A stretch of 64,000 nt of DNA from Ancylothrix sp. D3o (lineage in GTDB: Bacteria > Cyanobacteriota > Cyanobacteriia > Cyanobacteriales > Oscillatoriaceae), in NCBI RefSeq assembly GCF_025370775.1, contig NZ_JAMXEX010000002.1:372001-436000 (forward strand). The letters run 5' to 3'. The notes beneath the pieces are model-generated. The model was not told the origin of the DNA. It was given only the letters and a program-made list of their open reading frames with translations, and did not search any database. Positions 20,633 to 28,270 of this stretch are shown here, in pieces; position 1 is the stretch's first letter; each line of letters opens with the position of its first letter. Made by a program: the position numbers and the translations under genes.

Positions 20633-20775
20633 ATAAGTCCCCTTGCTTCTGGTGTGGTGACAAAGCAAGGAACCGGCTGTTATGATAGCGGTTGAAGTAA
20701 GTTAAAAGTTTATTTTTTCCTTAGATAAAGTTTTTTTGCTTTTTATAAACTTCTCTCAAACATTTACCGAGAGCA

Positions 20776-22245
20776 ATGACAGATTCTTTGTTACCGTCTA
20801 CTCCTTTATCTGAGCCTGTGCCGGCGGCCCGTCCAAAGAAAAGCAATTTGGGGCGTATTTTAATTGGTTTAGGATTGCTGATTAATGGCGCTCTTTGGGC
20901 GGCTGCAATTGCATATATTAAGTTAACGCCGTCAAATTACACCAGTGAATTTACAATCTTTTTACCGGCAGCGAGTTCGAGTGCAAATGTCAATGTTTCG
21001 GATACAAACGCGCAGGTAGAGGGTTCAAATCAATCTCCTTATCAAACTTTAATCCGGGTTGATCCGAGACAAAACTATTTATTTATTGCTAACAGTCGGA
21101 CGGTTTTGTCGGCGGCGGCGGCGGCGGTGCAAATGCCGATGGAAGATTTTGGCACGCCGCTGGTGGGGACGAATAAAAATGATACGCTGATGTCTTTTAA
21201 AATTGATGGTTCAAGTCCGGCGGAGGCTCAGCGAAAGGCGCAGGCGCTTTATAAGGCTTTAGTTCAGCAAATTGATAGTTTGCGTGAGGAAATGGGGCAG
21301 AAAGAATTTCAGCGCCAGCAGTCGGAAAATCAACTAATGCTGAAGGATGCTCAAGGAAAGTTAGAGGCGGCAAATAAACAGTTAGCGATTTTTAAGAAAC
21401 AATCTCCGCTGCGCCGGTCTGAACAAATTGGCGAGCTTTCTGGCAGTTTGGAATCTTTGCGACAAGAGCGGGAGATGGCTTTAGCTTCTTTGCAGCAGAC
21501 AAGTTCTCGCTTACAACAATTAGGCGCAAGTTTAAATATTTCGGTTGAGCAAGCATCAGATATTATTACTCTGCAAGCCGATGAAATTTTCTTGAAACAA
21601 TGGGCAGATTATAGTGCAGCTAGTGCGAATTTATCGAGTTTGTTAGCGCAGTGGCGCCCCGGTTCTCCGCAGATAGAAAGTGCGGAAGCCAAGCTTACAA
21701 CGGCAAGGTTTGCTTTGCAAACGCGGGCAACTGCGGTATTAGGGAAACAGGTGGGGGAAGAGACTTTACAGCAGTTAAATCGCAGCCTTAATAGTAGTGG
21801 GGGAACGCGAGAAAGTTTGTTTCAAGATGTTGTGACTTTGCAGGCAGATCAAAAAGGTTATGCGGCTAAGTTGAAAAGCCTTGATGAACAAATTGCTCAG
21901 CTTGATTCTCAGGTAAAAGTGTTGATCCAAGAGCAGTTTACGCTGACTGATTTGGAGCGCAATGCAAAGGTTGCTGATAATTATTTTACGTCTACGATGG
22001 CTCAGTTAAATTTGAGTAAGCCGGAGGTGGCTACTTCTTATCCGGTGGTGCAATTGATTGCTGATCCAAGTTTGCCGGCAGAATCAAGTGGCCCGGATAA
22101 GAAACTGCCGCTTTTAGGAGCACTTGCTTTTACTTTGTTGAGTGTTACTGGTGTCGCGCTGTTTTCTTGGGAGCGCTCTCTGCACAAAAATAATAGAATC
22201 ATAGAGGATAGCAATTCTGTGGTAGGACAGCTTGGTGATGAGTAA
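20776..22245 (+). CDS. Wzz-like polysaccharide co-polymerase (chain-length determinant)
   Basis: A 489-residue inner-membrane protein of the Wzz/GumC type that sets polymer length in exopolysaccharide or O-antigen export. One membrane segment is near residues 27-48 (ILIGLGLLINGALWAAAIAYI). A large periplasmic coiled-coil region fills about 150-420, and a second segment is near 445-463. A Pro-rich patch precedes the second segment, as in the family. No tyrosine-kinase domain is fused. Its nearest possible partners in the window are the O-antigen ligase, glycosyltransferase and flippase genes at 29-34 kb. Confidence 0.8.
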   Translation: MTDSLLPSTPLSEPVPAARPKKSNLGRILIGLGLLINGALWAAAIAYIKLTPSNYTSEFTIFLPAASSSANVNVSDTNAQVEGSNQSPYQTLIRVDPRQNYLFIANSRTVLSAAAAAVQMPMEDFGTPLVGTNKNDTLMSFKIDGSSPAEAQRKAQALYKALVQQIDSLREEMGQKEFQRQQSENQLMLKDAQGKLEAANKQLAIFKKQSPLRRSEQIGELSGSLESLRQEREMALASLQQTSSRLQQLGASLNISVEQASDIITLQADEIFLKQWADYSAASANLSSLLAQWRPGSPQIESAEAKLTTARFALQTRATAVLGKQVGEETLQQLNRSLNSSGGTRESLFQDVVTLQADQKGYAAKLKSLDEQIAQLDSQVKVLIQEQFTLTDLERNAKVADNYFTSTMAQLNLSKPEVATSYPVVQLIADPSLPAESSGPDKKLPLLGALAFTLLSVTGVALFSWERSLHKNNRIIEDSNSVVGQLGDE

Positions 22246-22292
22246 GGGTTTCTATACACGCTACACGACGCTACACAAGGAGATAAGTCAAG

Positions 22293-22796
22293 GTGAATAG
22301 TCCATTATCAAAACAGCTAAAGCAATTAAAAGCAAGTTTAATTACTCCTGAGAATTTTAAGCCTTACGGACAGGTAATTTTTGCGAGTGCGGATGGTAAG
22401 GCTTTTGATTCTGAGGATGCTCAGTTAGTTTTAAATCGGGGTATTCCGCGTTTTTATATTATCCGGTTGATGAATAAAGGACGCAAGTTTGGCGGGATTA
22501 CTCGGCATTTGCAATGTACGCAGTGTTTGGGATCTTTGGAGGGGAAGGAGTGGTTTATGGGGGTGGCTCCACCGGCTGATTTTCTTTGTCCAAAGTTAGA
22601 GGATATTGTGGTGTTTAAAATTCCGGGTAATTGTTTTATTAAGTTGGAGGTGGGTACTTGGCACGCGGGCCCCTATTTTGATGCTGATTTTGTGGATTTT
22701 TATAATTTGGAGTTGAGTGATACAAATGTGAGCGATCACGATACTTGTAGTTTGGTAAAAACCTATGGGGTTGAGTTTGAAATTGCGGATTATTAA
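22293..22796 (+). CDS. Ureidoglycolate lyase-like protein (AllA family)
   Basis: A 167-residue cupin-fold protein of the ureidoglycolate lyase family, which releases urea and glyoxylate from ureidoglycolate at the end of purine (allantoin) breakdown. The N-terminal SLITPENFKPYGQVI and the C-terminal VGTWHAGPYFD and DFYNLELSDTNVSDH are family features. The GTG start at 22293 follows AAGGAG by 10 bases. No other allantoin genes are adjacent; two nearby genes (a cupin and an isochorismatase-like hydrolase) could act on related ureides, but that is only suggested by position. Confidence 0.8.
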   Translation: MNSPLSKQLKQLKASLITPENFKPYGQVIFASADGKAFDSEDAQLVLNRGIPRFYIIRLMNKGRKFGGITRHLQCTQCLGSLEGKEWFMGVAPPADFLCPKLEDIVVFKIPGNCFIKLEVGTWHAGPYFDADFVDFYNLELSDTNVSDHDTCSLVKTYGVEFEIADY

Positions 22797-22890
22797 CCGC
22801 AGATAAACGCGAATAAACGCAGATAGATCATTTGCGTAGCGCTATCGCGCCGCTCCGCGTACATCTGCTACAGGATGCGGTTTATTAAAT
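22797..22890. repeat. Dispersed intergenic repeat with a palindromic insert
   Basis: It begins AACCGCAGATAAACGC, the repeat of 17823. Between TCATTTGCG and ACATCTGC it carries a GC-rich palindromic insert (GTAGCGCTATCGCGCC...). A similar insert at the same place interrupts the copy at 41826-41883. Confidence 0.7.
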
Positions 22891-22984
22891 AGATGTTTTT
22901 TAAGGCTGCTGCAAGGGTTAAATTAAGGCTTTGTTGAAATTTATTTTCTGTAGCCGGTTGGGGTTTGTTTTTTGATGGGTTGGG

Positions 22985-23482
22985 TTAGGCGAGGAGTTTT
23001 TTGCTTTTTAACATTAGTTCAAAGAGTTGGAGATCGGCTTCTGTATAAAAGGCGGCTTTGGGGATATAATAAATGGATGCTTTGGTGACGTATAAAAAGT
23101 AAAATTCTCTTACATTTTCCGCTTTATGAAAGTTGGATACTCTGTACTTGAATAAGCTTCCGTCATCGTAGAAAAATGTAAAAAAATCAATGTCTATTTC
23201 TACTCTGGTTTTTTGAAAGACAAATTTGTTTTGGGCTGCTGTTTTATAGGCTAATAATGGCGTAAGTCCATAAAGAATTGCAAAAAATATTACCCAAATC
23301 ATTAATCCTGGGAGAGCAGATGATAAAGGTTGGGTGAATAATGGCACTAAATTTACGACAAACAGCAAACCCCATATAATTAGGTTGATTTTGCTGCGTT
23401 TGTAATACAAACTAGATATAATTTTGAAAAATTGTTTTTCTGTGATGTTATATTCTTTGGTTTTGATATTTATGTTTTCCAT
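22985..23482 (-). CDS. YcxB-like membrane protein
   Basis: A 165-residue protein with two adjacent membrane helices (about residues 33-50 and 60-78) and a C-terminal soluble domain resembling the YcxB family (DGSLFKYRVSNFHKAENVREFYFLYVT, then IYYIPKAAF). Family members are small inner-membrane proteins of unknown role. The C-terminal LLxxK and the AF(Y/F)TEADLQLFELML end are typical. It is downstream of the cupin gene with a 15-bp gap and may be co-transcribed. Confidence 0.7.
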   Translation of the reverse strand: MENINIKTKEYNITEKQFFKIISSLYYKRSKINLIIWGLLFVVNLVPLFTQPLSSALPGLMIWVIFFAILYGLTPLLAYKTAAQNKFVFQKTRVEIDIDFFTFFYDDGSLFKYRVSNFHKAENVREFYFLYVTKASIYYIPKAAFYTEADLQLFELMLKSKKLLA

Positions 23483-23497
23483 GTTTTTGAGAGGGGG

Positions 23498-23965
23498 CTA
23501 AATTCCAACGGCGAAGGTTTTGGGGGTTGTTTGACATAAGACGGCTAAATCTTCTTCGTCTAATTCCACCGGCTCACCGCTATGAATTAATTCTGCAAAG
23601 TCTTCGTTTGGTACCATTACACACAAGGCATAAAGTCTTGTATTGCCGATATTTTCGATAACATGAATGCCGGTGGGTGGTACTAAAATGCTGTCTCCTG
23701 CGCGTATAGAAACGCTTTTTCCATCACAATGTGCTCGCCCTTCTCCTTTGAGGATAAAAAACATTTCGACGGCGTATTGATGCCGGTTTGGGGGGGTTTT
23801 TCCGCCGACATCAAAAATTTCGACACAAAATGTTACAGACATATTTGCGCTGGAAGGCTCAAATACAATTGCCAGCCGGTTTGTGTCGTGGGGGCTGATG
23901 CGAAAAACTTGATAATCTTTGGGTGATTTTACAACGGGAATTACGCAGCTTTCAGCTTCCATCAA
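23498..23965 (-). CDS. Cupin-domain protein
   Basis: A 155-residue single-domain cupin. Motif 1 is PNRHQYAVEMFFILKGEGRA with the metal-binding H, E pattern (His and Glu spaced as HxxxxxE). Motif 2 is PTGIHVIENIG with the conserved His. The fold binds a metal and often a small acid substrate; no activity can be assigned. It lies between the YcxB-like gene and the cysteine hydrolase on the same strand, with 15- and 50-bp gaps, suggesting one operon. Confidence 0.8.
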   Translation of the reverse strand: MMEAESCVIPVVKSPKDYQVFRISPHDTNRLAIVFEPSSANMSVTFCVEIFDVGGKTPPNRHQYAVEMFFILKGEGRAHCDGKSVSIRAGDSILVPPTGIHVIENIGNTRLYALCVMVPNEDFAELIHSGEPVELDEEDLAVLCQTTPKTFAVGI

Positions 23966-24015
23966 AGTTTACTCCTGTGGGGGGAGAAGGGTGAGTCAAA
24001 GAGATAGCAAATATT

Positions 24016-24774
24016 TTATTGCATTGCTTCAAAAATGGCTTGGGAGTCGGTGACGAAACCGAAACATTGCTTAACGTTGTAGAGGGTTGCTTGCCAGCAA
24101 AATTCAGGGGATGTTGTGGCGGTGCAATCTTTTACTAGAAGGCAATCATAGCCTAAAAAATTGGCGTCTTGGAGGGTTGCCATGACGCATTGATCGGCAT
24201 TGACTCCGGCAAAAAATAAGGTGGTTTTTCCTAAGTTTCGCAAAATGCTATCCAGGGGGGTGTCCCAAAATCCGCTCATACGATATTTATCCACTCGGAT
24301 GTCTTGGGGGTTTGGTTCGAGTTCGTCTACGACTGCGGCTGCCCAACTGCCTGCTTCTAAAACTTTTGCGCCGTTGCTGGGTAAGGGGTTGCCGAGTCCG
24401 ATAGCGGTGCCTGTGGGGTTATAAACGTGGAGGGTGGCGGGGCTGATGTTTAAGAGATCCGGTCGATTACCCCAGTTAAGCCAAATGATGGGGATGCCGG
24501 CTTCTCGCAGGCTGGGGAGGAGCTTTTGCAAGGGTTGGATGGGGGTGCGGGCGGGTGAAATGTCTACGCCTATATGGGCTAACCAGCCATCGGCGTGACA
24601 GAAATCGTTTTGCATATCTATTACTAAGATGGCGGTTTTGGTTAAGTCTAGGTGTAGGGTTTTGGTTTCTGTTAGTAAGGTGATGGGTTTTGGGGGTAGT
24701 GGGGGGCGGGTGAGATCGGCGGTTTTTTCATCGACTTTCCAGGCGTTGGGGGGGTTTCCAAGGGTATGTTCCAT
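24016..24774 (-). CDS. Isochorismatase-like cysteine hydrolase
   Basis: A 252-residue enzyme of the isochorismatase superfamily. The Asp-Lys-Cys triad is visible: Asp in LVIDMQNDF (near 53), Lys in RVDKYRMSGFWDTPLD (near 163) and Cys in GVNADQCVMATL (near 197). Family members include isochorismatase, nicotinamidase, biuret and triuret hydrolases. The closest fit among these by context would be a ureide or biuret-type amidohydrolase, because an AllA-like gene lies 1.2 kb away, but substrate assignment is not supported by sequence alone. Confidence 0.85.
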   Translation of the reverse strand: MEHTLGNPPNAWKVDEKTADLTRPPLPPKPITLLTETKTLHLDLTKTAILVIDMQNDFCHADGWLAHIGVDISPARTPIQPLQKLLPSLREAGIPIIWLNWGNRPDLLNISPATLHVYNPTGTAIGLGNPLPSNGAKVLEAGSWAAAVVDELEPNPQDIRVDKYRMSGFWDTPLDSILRNLGKTTLFFAGVNADQCVMATLQDANFLGYDCLLVKDCTATTSPEFCWQATLYNVKQCFGFVTDSQAIFEAMQ

Positions 24775-25046
24775 AGAGATCGAGGAGGGAAGATTAGGTT
24801 GGTTTGAGTGTATGCGTTAGCAATTACGAAAAGTTATTAAATAGGTATTTTTTTGATGTTAAGGGGAAAAGTCGAGGCTGGTGGACAAATCTACAAAAAT
24901 TTACAAAGCCCGCAGTCTGGGGGTCTAGGGTGGTTGCGTGGGCTTTGCAGCAATGGGCTGGTAGCATTTTGGTTCATCTTGGTAGTAGGGGAGAAAGCAT
25001 ACTAGACTATTATTAATAAAATTTAGGAATTTTGGTAATAAAAGCA
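24775..25046. promoter_or_regulatory. Divergent intergenic region upstream of tyrA
   Basis: A 270-bp A/T-rich gap between the divergent cysteine hydrolase and tyrA genes. It contains a hairpin with CAAAGCCC (24904-24911) and GGGCTTTG (24940-24947), separated by 28 nt. No known riboswitch was recognised. The hairpin lies about 100 bp before tyrA. Confidence 0.35.
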
Positions 25047-26144
25047 ATGACCCACACAACACTTGAACAAATCGATTTGCAATTAATCAAACTTTTGGGC
25101 GAAAGAATTTCTTTGTTGGCCCACTCTACAAAAAACCCAAGTTTAAAGGAACAAATATCGGCTTTAAAACCATTACTAAAAGAGGCGGGTGTCCCAGAGT
25201 TTATATGGGAAAATTTGATTACAACCTGTGCAGCTGCGACTGTTGCTGCTGCTGCTATACCAAGCTCGAATGTAATAGCCCGAAATGTTACGATCATTGG
25301 TGGGCGGGGCATGATGGGTCAATTTTTCAGTCAACAACTAACCGCTGCTGGTCATCATGTAAAAAGTTTGGGAAGTAAGGACTGGGAACGGGCAGATACT
25401 CTGTTAAAAGAGGCAGATTTGGTTTTAGTATGTGTTCCCATTGAACGAACAATTGATATTATCCAAAAAACGGCATCCTATATTTCTAAAAGTACAGTTT
25501 TGGCCGATATTACTAGCATTAAAACTCCTTTTTTAAAGGCTATGTTAGAGGCTCATTCTGGGCCGGTGGTTGGTCTTCATCCGATGTTTGGGCCGGGGGT
25601 TAATTCGTTTTTATCCCAAACGGTCGTGGCTTGTCCTGGTCGAGACCAAGAGGCGTTTCAATGGCTTTTAGATTTTATTAAAAATGAAGGAAGTAAGTTG
25701 ATTGTTTGTAGTGCGGAGGATCACGATCAAATGATGGTTGCAGTGCAAGCAATTCGGCATTTTTCCACATTTAGTTTAGGTGTATTTTTGGCAGGAGAAA
25801 AGTTTGATATTGCTCGAAGCTTGGAGTTTTCAAGCCCAATTTATCGTTTAGGGATTGATATGGTAAGCCGACTTTTTGCTCAGGATGCTTCGCTGTATGT
25901 CGATATTATGTTGGCGACGGATGAGCGGTGTTTAGCGATTAATAATTTGGCCAATACTATTGCTCGACTTGCGGAATTAGTTATTGAAAAAAATCGCGCT
26001 GGGTTGCTAGAAGAATTTGAGAAAACCAGCGCTGTTTTTGGCGAAGAAACAGAGAGAGCGTTGCGGGAAAGTAATCATGTTATTAATGCTTTGAGTACCT
26101 TATTAGCTGCCCGCAAAGCTGAGGAAAACTGGCAAGGAAGTTAG
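25047..26144 (+). CDS. tyrA: Prephenate dehydrogenase, E. coli TyrA-type with degenerate chorismate-mutase domain
   Basis: A 365-residue enzyme making 4-hydroxyphenylpyruvate from prephenate with NAD. Residues 1-65 align to the AroQ chorismate-mutase domain of E. coli TyrA (LEQIDLQLIKLLGERISLLA), but the first catalytic Arg is replaced by Glu and the LVAEVGEVK Lys region is missing, so mutase activity is unlikely. The dehydrogenase part has VTIIGGRGMMGQFF (from 81), GLHPMFGPG and QAIRHFSTFSLG, all as in E. coli. Cyanobacteria normally use an arogenate-type TyrA of about 280 residues, so this is an extra, probably pathway-dedicated enzyme. It heads the region that also holds HPPD and an NRPS-like gene. 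ATG 25047 was chosen; a TTG at 25032 is possible. Confidence 0.88.
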   Translation: MTHTTLEQIDLQLIKLLGERISLLAHSTKNPSLKEQISALKPLLKEAGVPEFIWENLITTCAAATVAAAAIPSSNVIARNVTIIGGRGMMGQFFSQQLTAAGHHVKSLGSKDWERADTLLKEADLVLVCVPIERTIDIIQKTASYISKSTVLADITSIKTPFLKAMLEAHSGPVVGLHPMFGPGVNSFLSQTVVACPGRDQEAFQWLLDFIKNEGSKLIVCSAEDHDQMMVAVQAIRHFSTFSLGVFLAGEKFDIARSLEFSSPIYRLGIDMVSRLFAQDASLYVDIMLATDERCLAINNLANTIARLAELVIEKNRAGLLEEFEKTSAVFGEETERALRESNHVINALSTLLAARKAEENWQGS

Positions 26145-27139
26145 ATCGTATAATCTAACTCTTGCATGGTTTTTTCAAAGAGGGGAAGAATGGCGGGGTT
26201 GAGGGGGAAGCTTTTTTTGGCCGGTGCCGGTGAGAGGGTTTGACACGCATAGTCTAAAAACGTATCGTCGGAAGGCAATTCGCAAAATTCCAGCAGTTCT
26301 TTTAAGCTGGTTTTGGGAGACGAGGCAAGGTCTTCATAACGGAGCATATAAAGGTTGCCAGGATTTTGTTTCATTAATTGCATTCCTTCTCGCATGGTTA
26401 CTACCCACTCAACGGCTGCCATGTCGGTGTGTTCGGTAAAATTAGCAATTTCTGAAGCAACGTTTTGAAATTCTGGATCTTGAGCAATGACTTGTTTTAC
26501 AAGTAAGTCCCATTTACGATTATTGACTCCCCACCAGTCATGGAGCTCCCCCTGAGATTGAACGCCTAGGCGTTTTGACCAAGTTTGAATTGACCGGCAA
26601 GTATCCCATCCATTGCGAACTAAAAAGATAAATTTGGCATCGGGAAAAATGCCGCTTACAAAGGAGGTACGAAAGATTAATTCGGGGTATTTATCGACGA
26701 CTCGTTTTGAGCCGACAGCGGTGAGATAAGCACCAAAAAGGCGATGAGCGTTGAGGCGAATTTCTGGGGTTACATCAGCTTCTGTCAGACGGTAATGGGC
26801 CTCTTCCCGACTGTAACTTCCCACTAAATCTTCATCGGGGTAAATGGCGTGCCAAAGTGCTTTTGGTTCATTAAGAAAACCAACTTCTCGGTGCATGGAA
26901 AGCACGATTCCTAAAATTGTTGTACCACTGCGTCCAGTCCCAATAATAAAAATCGGTTTTTCAATTTTTTTGAGTTGGGGAATGCGTTTTTCCAGGGCAA
27001 ATAAGGTGAATACTAAAGGATTTATCCATTGACCTTTTGTAGTGACAGGCCGGCCTTCAAATAAGCTATAGCTAAGCAACCGGGTAATTGCTTTTGTCGG
27101 GCGAGTTTTGATGTACAAATTGTCCATTTGAGCAATCAT
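26141..27139 (-). CDS. Sulfotransferase family protein 1
   Basis: A 332-residue PAPS-dependent sulfotransferase. The 5'-phosphosulfate loop is FIIGTGRSGTTILG near residue 65, and the 3'-phosphate segment is KFIFLVRNGWDTCRS near 172, with the LRYEDL block downstream. It transfers a sulfo group to a hydroxyl of a sugar, lipid or aromatic; the acceptor is not identifiable. It overlaps the upstream sulfotransferase by 4 bases (ATGA), so the two are coupled. The stop overlaps the end of tyrA by 4 bases on the opposite strand. Confidence 0.85.
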   Translation of the reverse strand: MIAQMDNLYIKTRPTKAITRLLSYSLFEGRPVTTKGQWINPLVFTLFALEKRIPQLKKIEKPIFIIGTGRSGTTILGIVLSMHREVGFLNEPKALWHAIYPDEDLVGSYSREEAHYRLTEADVTPEIRLNAHRLFGAYLTAVGSKRVVDKYPELIFRTSFVSGIFPDAKFIFLVRNGWDTCRSIQTWSKRLGVQSQGELHDWWGVNNRKWDLLVKQVIAQDPEFQNVASEIANFTEHTDMAAVEWVVTMREGMQLMKQNPGNLYMLRYEDLASSPKTSLKELLEFCELPSDDTFLDYACQTLSPAPAKKSFPLNPAILPLFEKTMQELDYTI

Positions 27140-28167
27140 GTTAAACGTCTCCTGATTGTTTCTGTAATATTCCGCATCCGTTTAAGGTTTAGCAGTAATG
27201 CCAAGGCAATTTGCACCGGCAAAGAAATTACGCTAGAACCCACCGTTAGAGGGTTGGGATTAATAGCCATCGGCTCATAACCGTGCTTTTCCATTGTAGT
27301 TTTTGCAACCCACTGGCATAAAAAAATTTCTGTGGAAGTTAAACCACCTTTTTGCCAGCTACCGGCTCTTTCTTTGTTGATACCTTTTTCTTCAGGTTTG
27401 TCAAGTCCGCTGGAAGAACCCACCTGTGGAACTTCCAACAAATTTTTATCAAAGGGAATTTCAATAAATTCGCAAACTTTTTGAACAATGCTATCGGGAT
27501 CGCTTAGCAAATCTTCAAAACGAATGGAAAAGACGCGGGGATCATCGGCAAATTTTTTAGCAGAACGGATCGAGGCATTCCAAAGTTTAGTAATGGTAAT
27601 GGGATGATAATTCATCCTCGCTCGAAATGCCTCTTGCAATGGAATATTTTTTGCTCCCAAAAACCGCCGCATCCACTTACGCTTTTGCGATAACAAGACA
27701 TCACGGGGATCTCGAATCATGTTAATAATTCGCGCTTCGGGATATAACTCCAAAATTTCCCCAATATAAAAAACATTTCTTGGGGTTTGGTCACAAGGAA
27801 TCGTTTTATTGTATTTCGCTGCTTCCCAATATAAGAAAGCATCAAATATGTCTGCTGAAGTTAGGTCTTTAGCCCCAGTTGCCGTTAGTAATTCTTTAGC
27901 TTCTGGTAAAAATCGGCTAGAATCTCCTTGCCGTAAATAGCCATCTCTTTGAATACAAAGCAAGCGAGATGCTAGTTGTTCTGCTTTGTTGTTTTCAACG
28001 GTACGATCTCGATCTTCCGGCGCCCATAACTGCTCAAAAAAATGCAGTTCATCAAACGTAAAAACTTGCGGATGTTTCCCCATGATGCGCCCCATCATGG
28101 TTGTACCGCTGCGACTGTTGCCGACTACAAAAATCAGCCGACGTTTTCGTTCATACATTGACAGCAC
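27136..28167 (-). CDS. Sulfotransferase family protein 2
   Basis: A 343-residue sulfotransferase. The PAPS loop is FVVGNSRSGTTMMG near residue 14; the 3'-phosphate site is RIINMIRDPRDVLLS near 148; RFEDLLSDPD follows. It is not a close copy of the downstream sulfotransferase, so the pair may act on two positions or two acceptors. It is the first gene of the pair, with about 100 bp to the lipoprotein hydrolase gene upstream. A C-terminal hydrophobic stretch (ISLPVQIALALLLNL) could anchor it at a membrane. Confidence 0.85.
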   Translation of the reverse strand: MLSMYERKRRLIFVVGNSRSGTTMMGRIMGKHPQVFTFDELHFFEQLWAPEDRDRTVENNKAEQLASRLLCIQRDGYLRQGDSSRFLPEAKELLTATGAKDLTSADIFDAFLYWEAAKYNKTIPCDQTPRNVFYIGEILELYPEARIINMIRDPRDVLLSQKRKWMRRFLGAKNIPLQEAFRARMNYHPITITKLWNASIRSAKKFADDPRVFSIRFEDLLSDPDSIVQKVCEFIEIPFDKNLLEVPQVGSSSGLDKPEEKGINKERAGSWQKGGLTSTEIFLCQWVAKTTMEKHGYEPMAINPNPLTVGSSVISLPVQIALALLLNLKRMRNITETIRRRLT

Positions 28168-28270
28168 CTTCTGATACTTATTTGTTCTTTGGCTATCTTA
28201 ACCGCTTTCTTTTGAGAACGGTAGATTTTAATGAGATTTTATCAAAATTTTATAATATATCTAGTGGTTT

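Noticed and set aside
24804-25016. Small frame in the tyrA upstream gap
   Set aside because: No ribosome site and no similarity; overlaps a hairpin and likely regulatory DNA.
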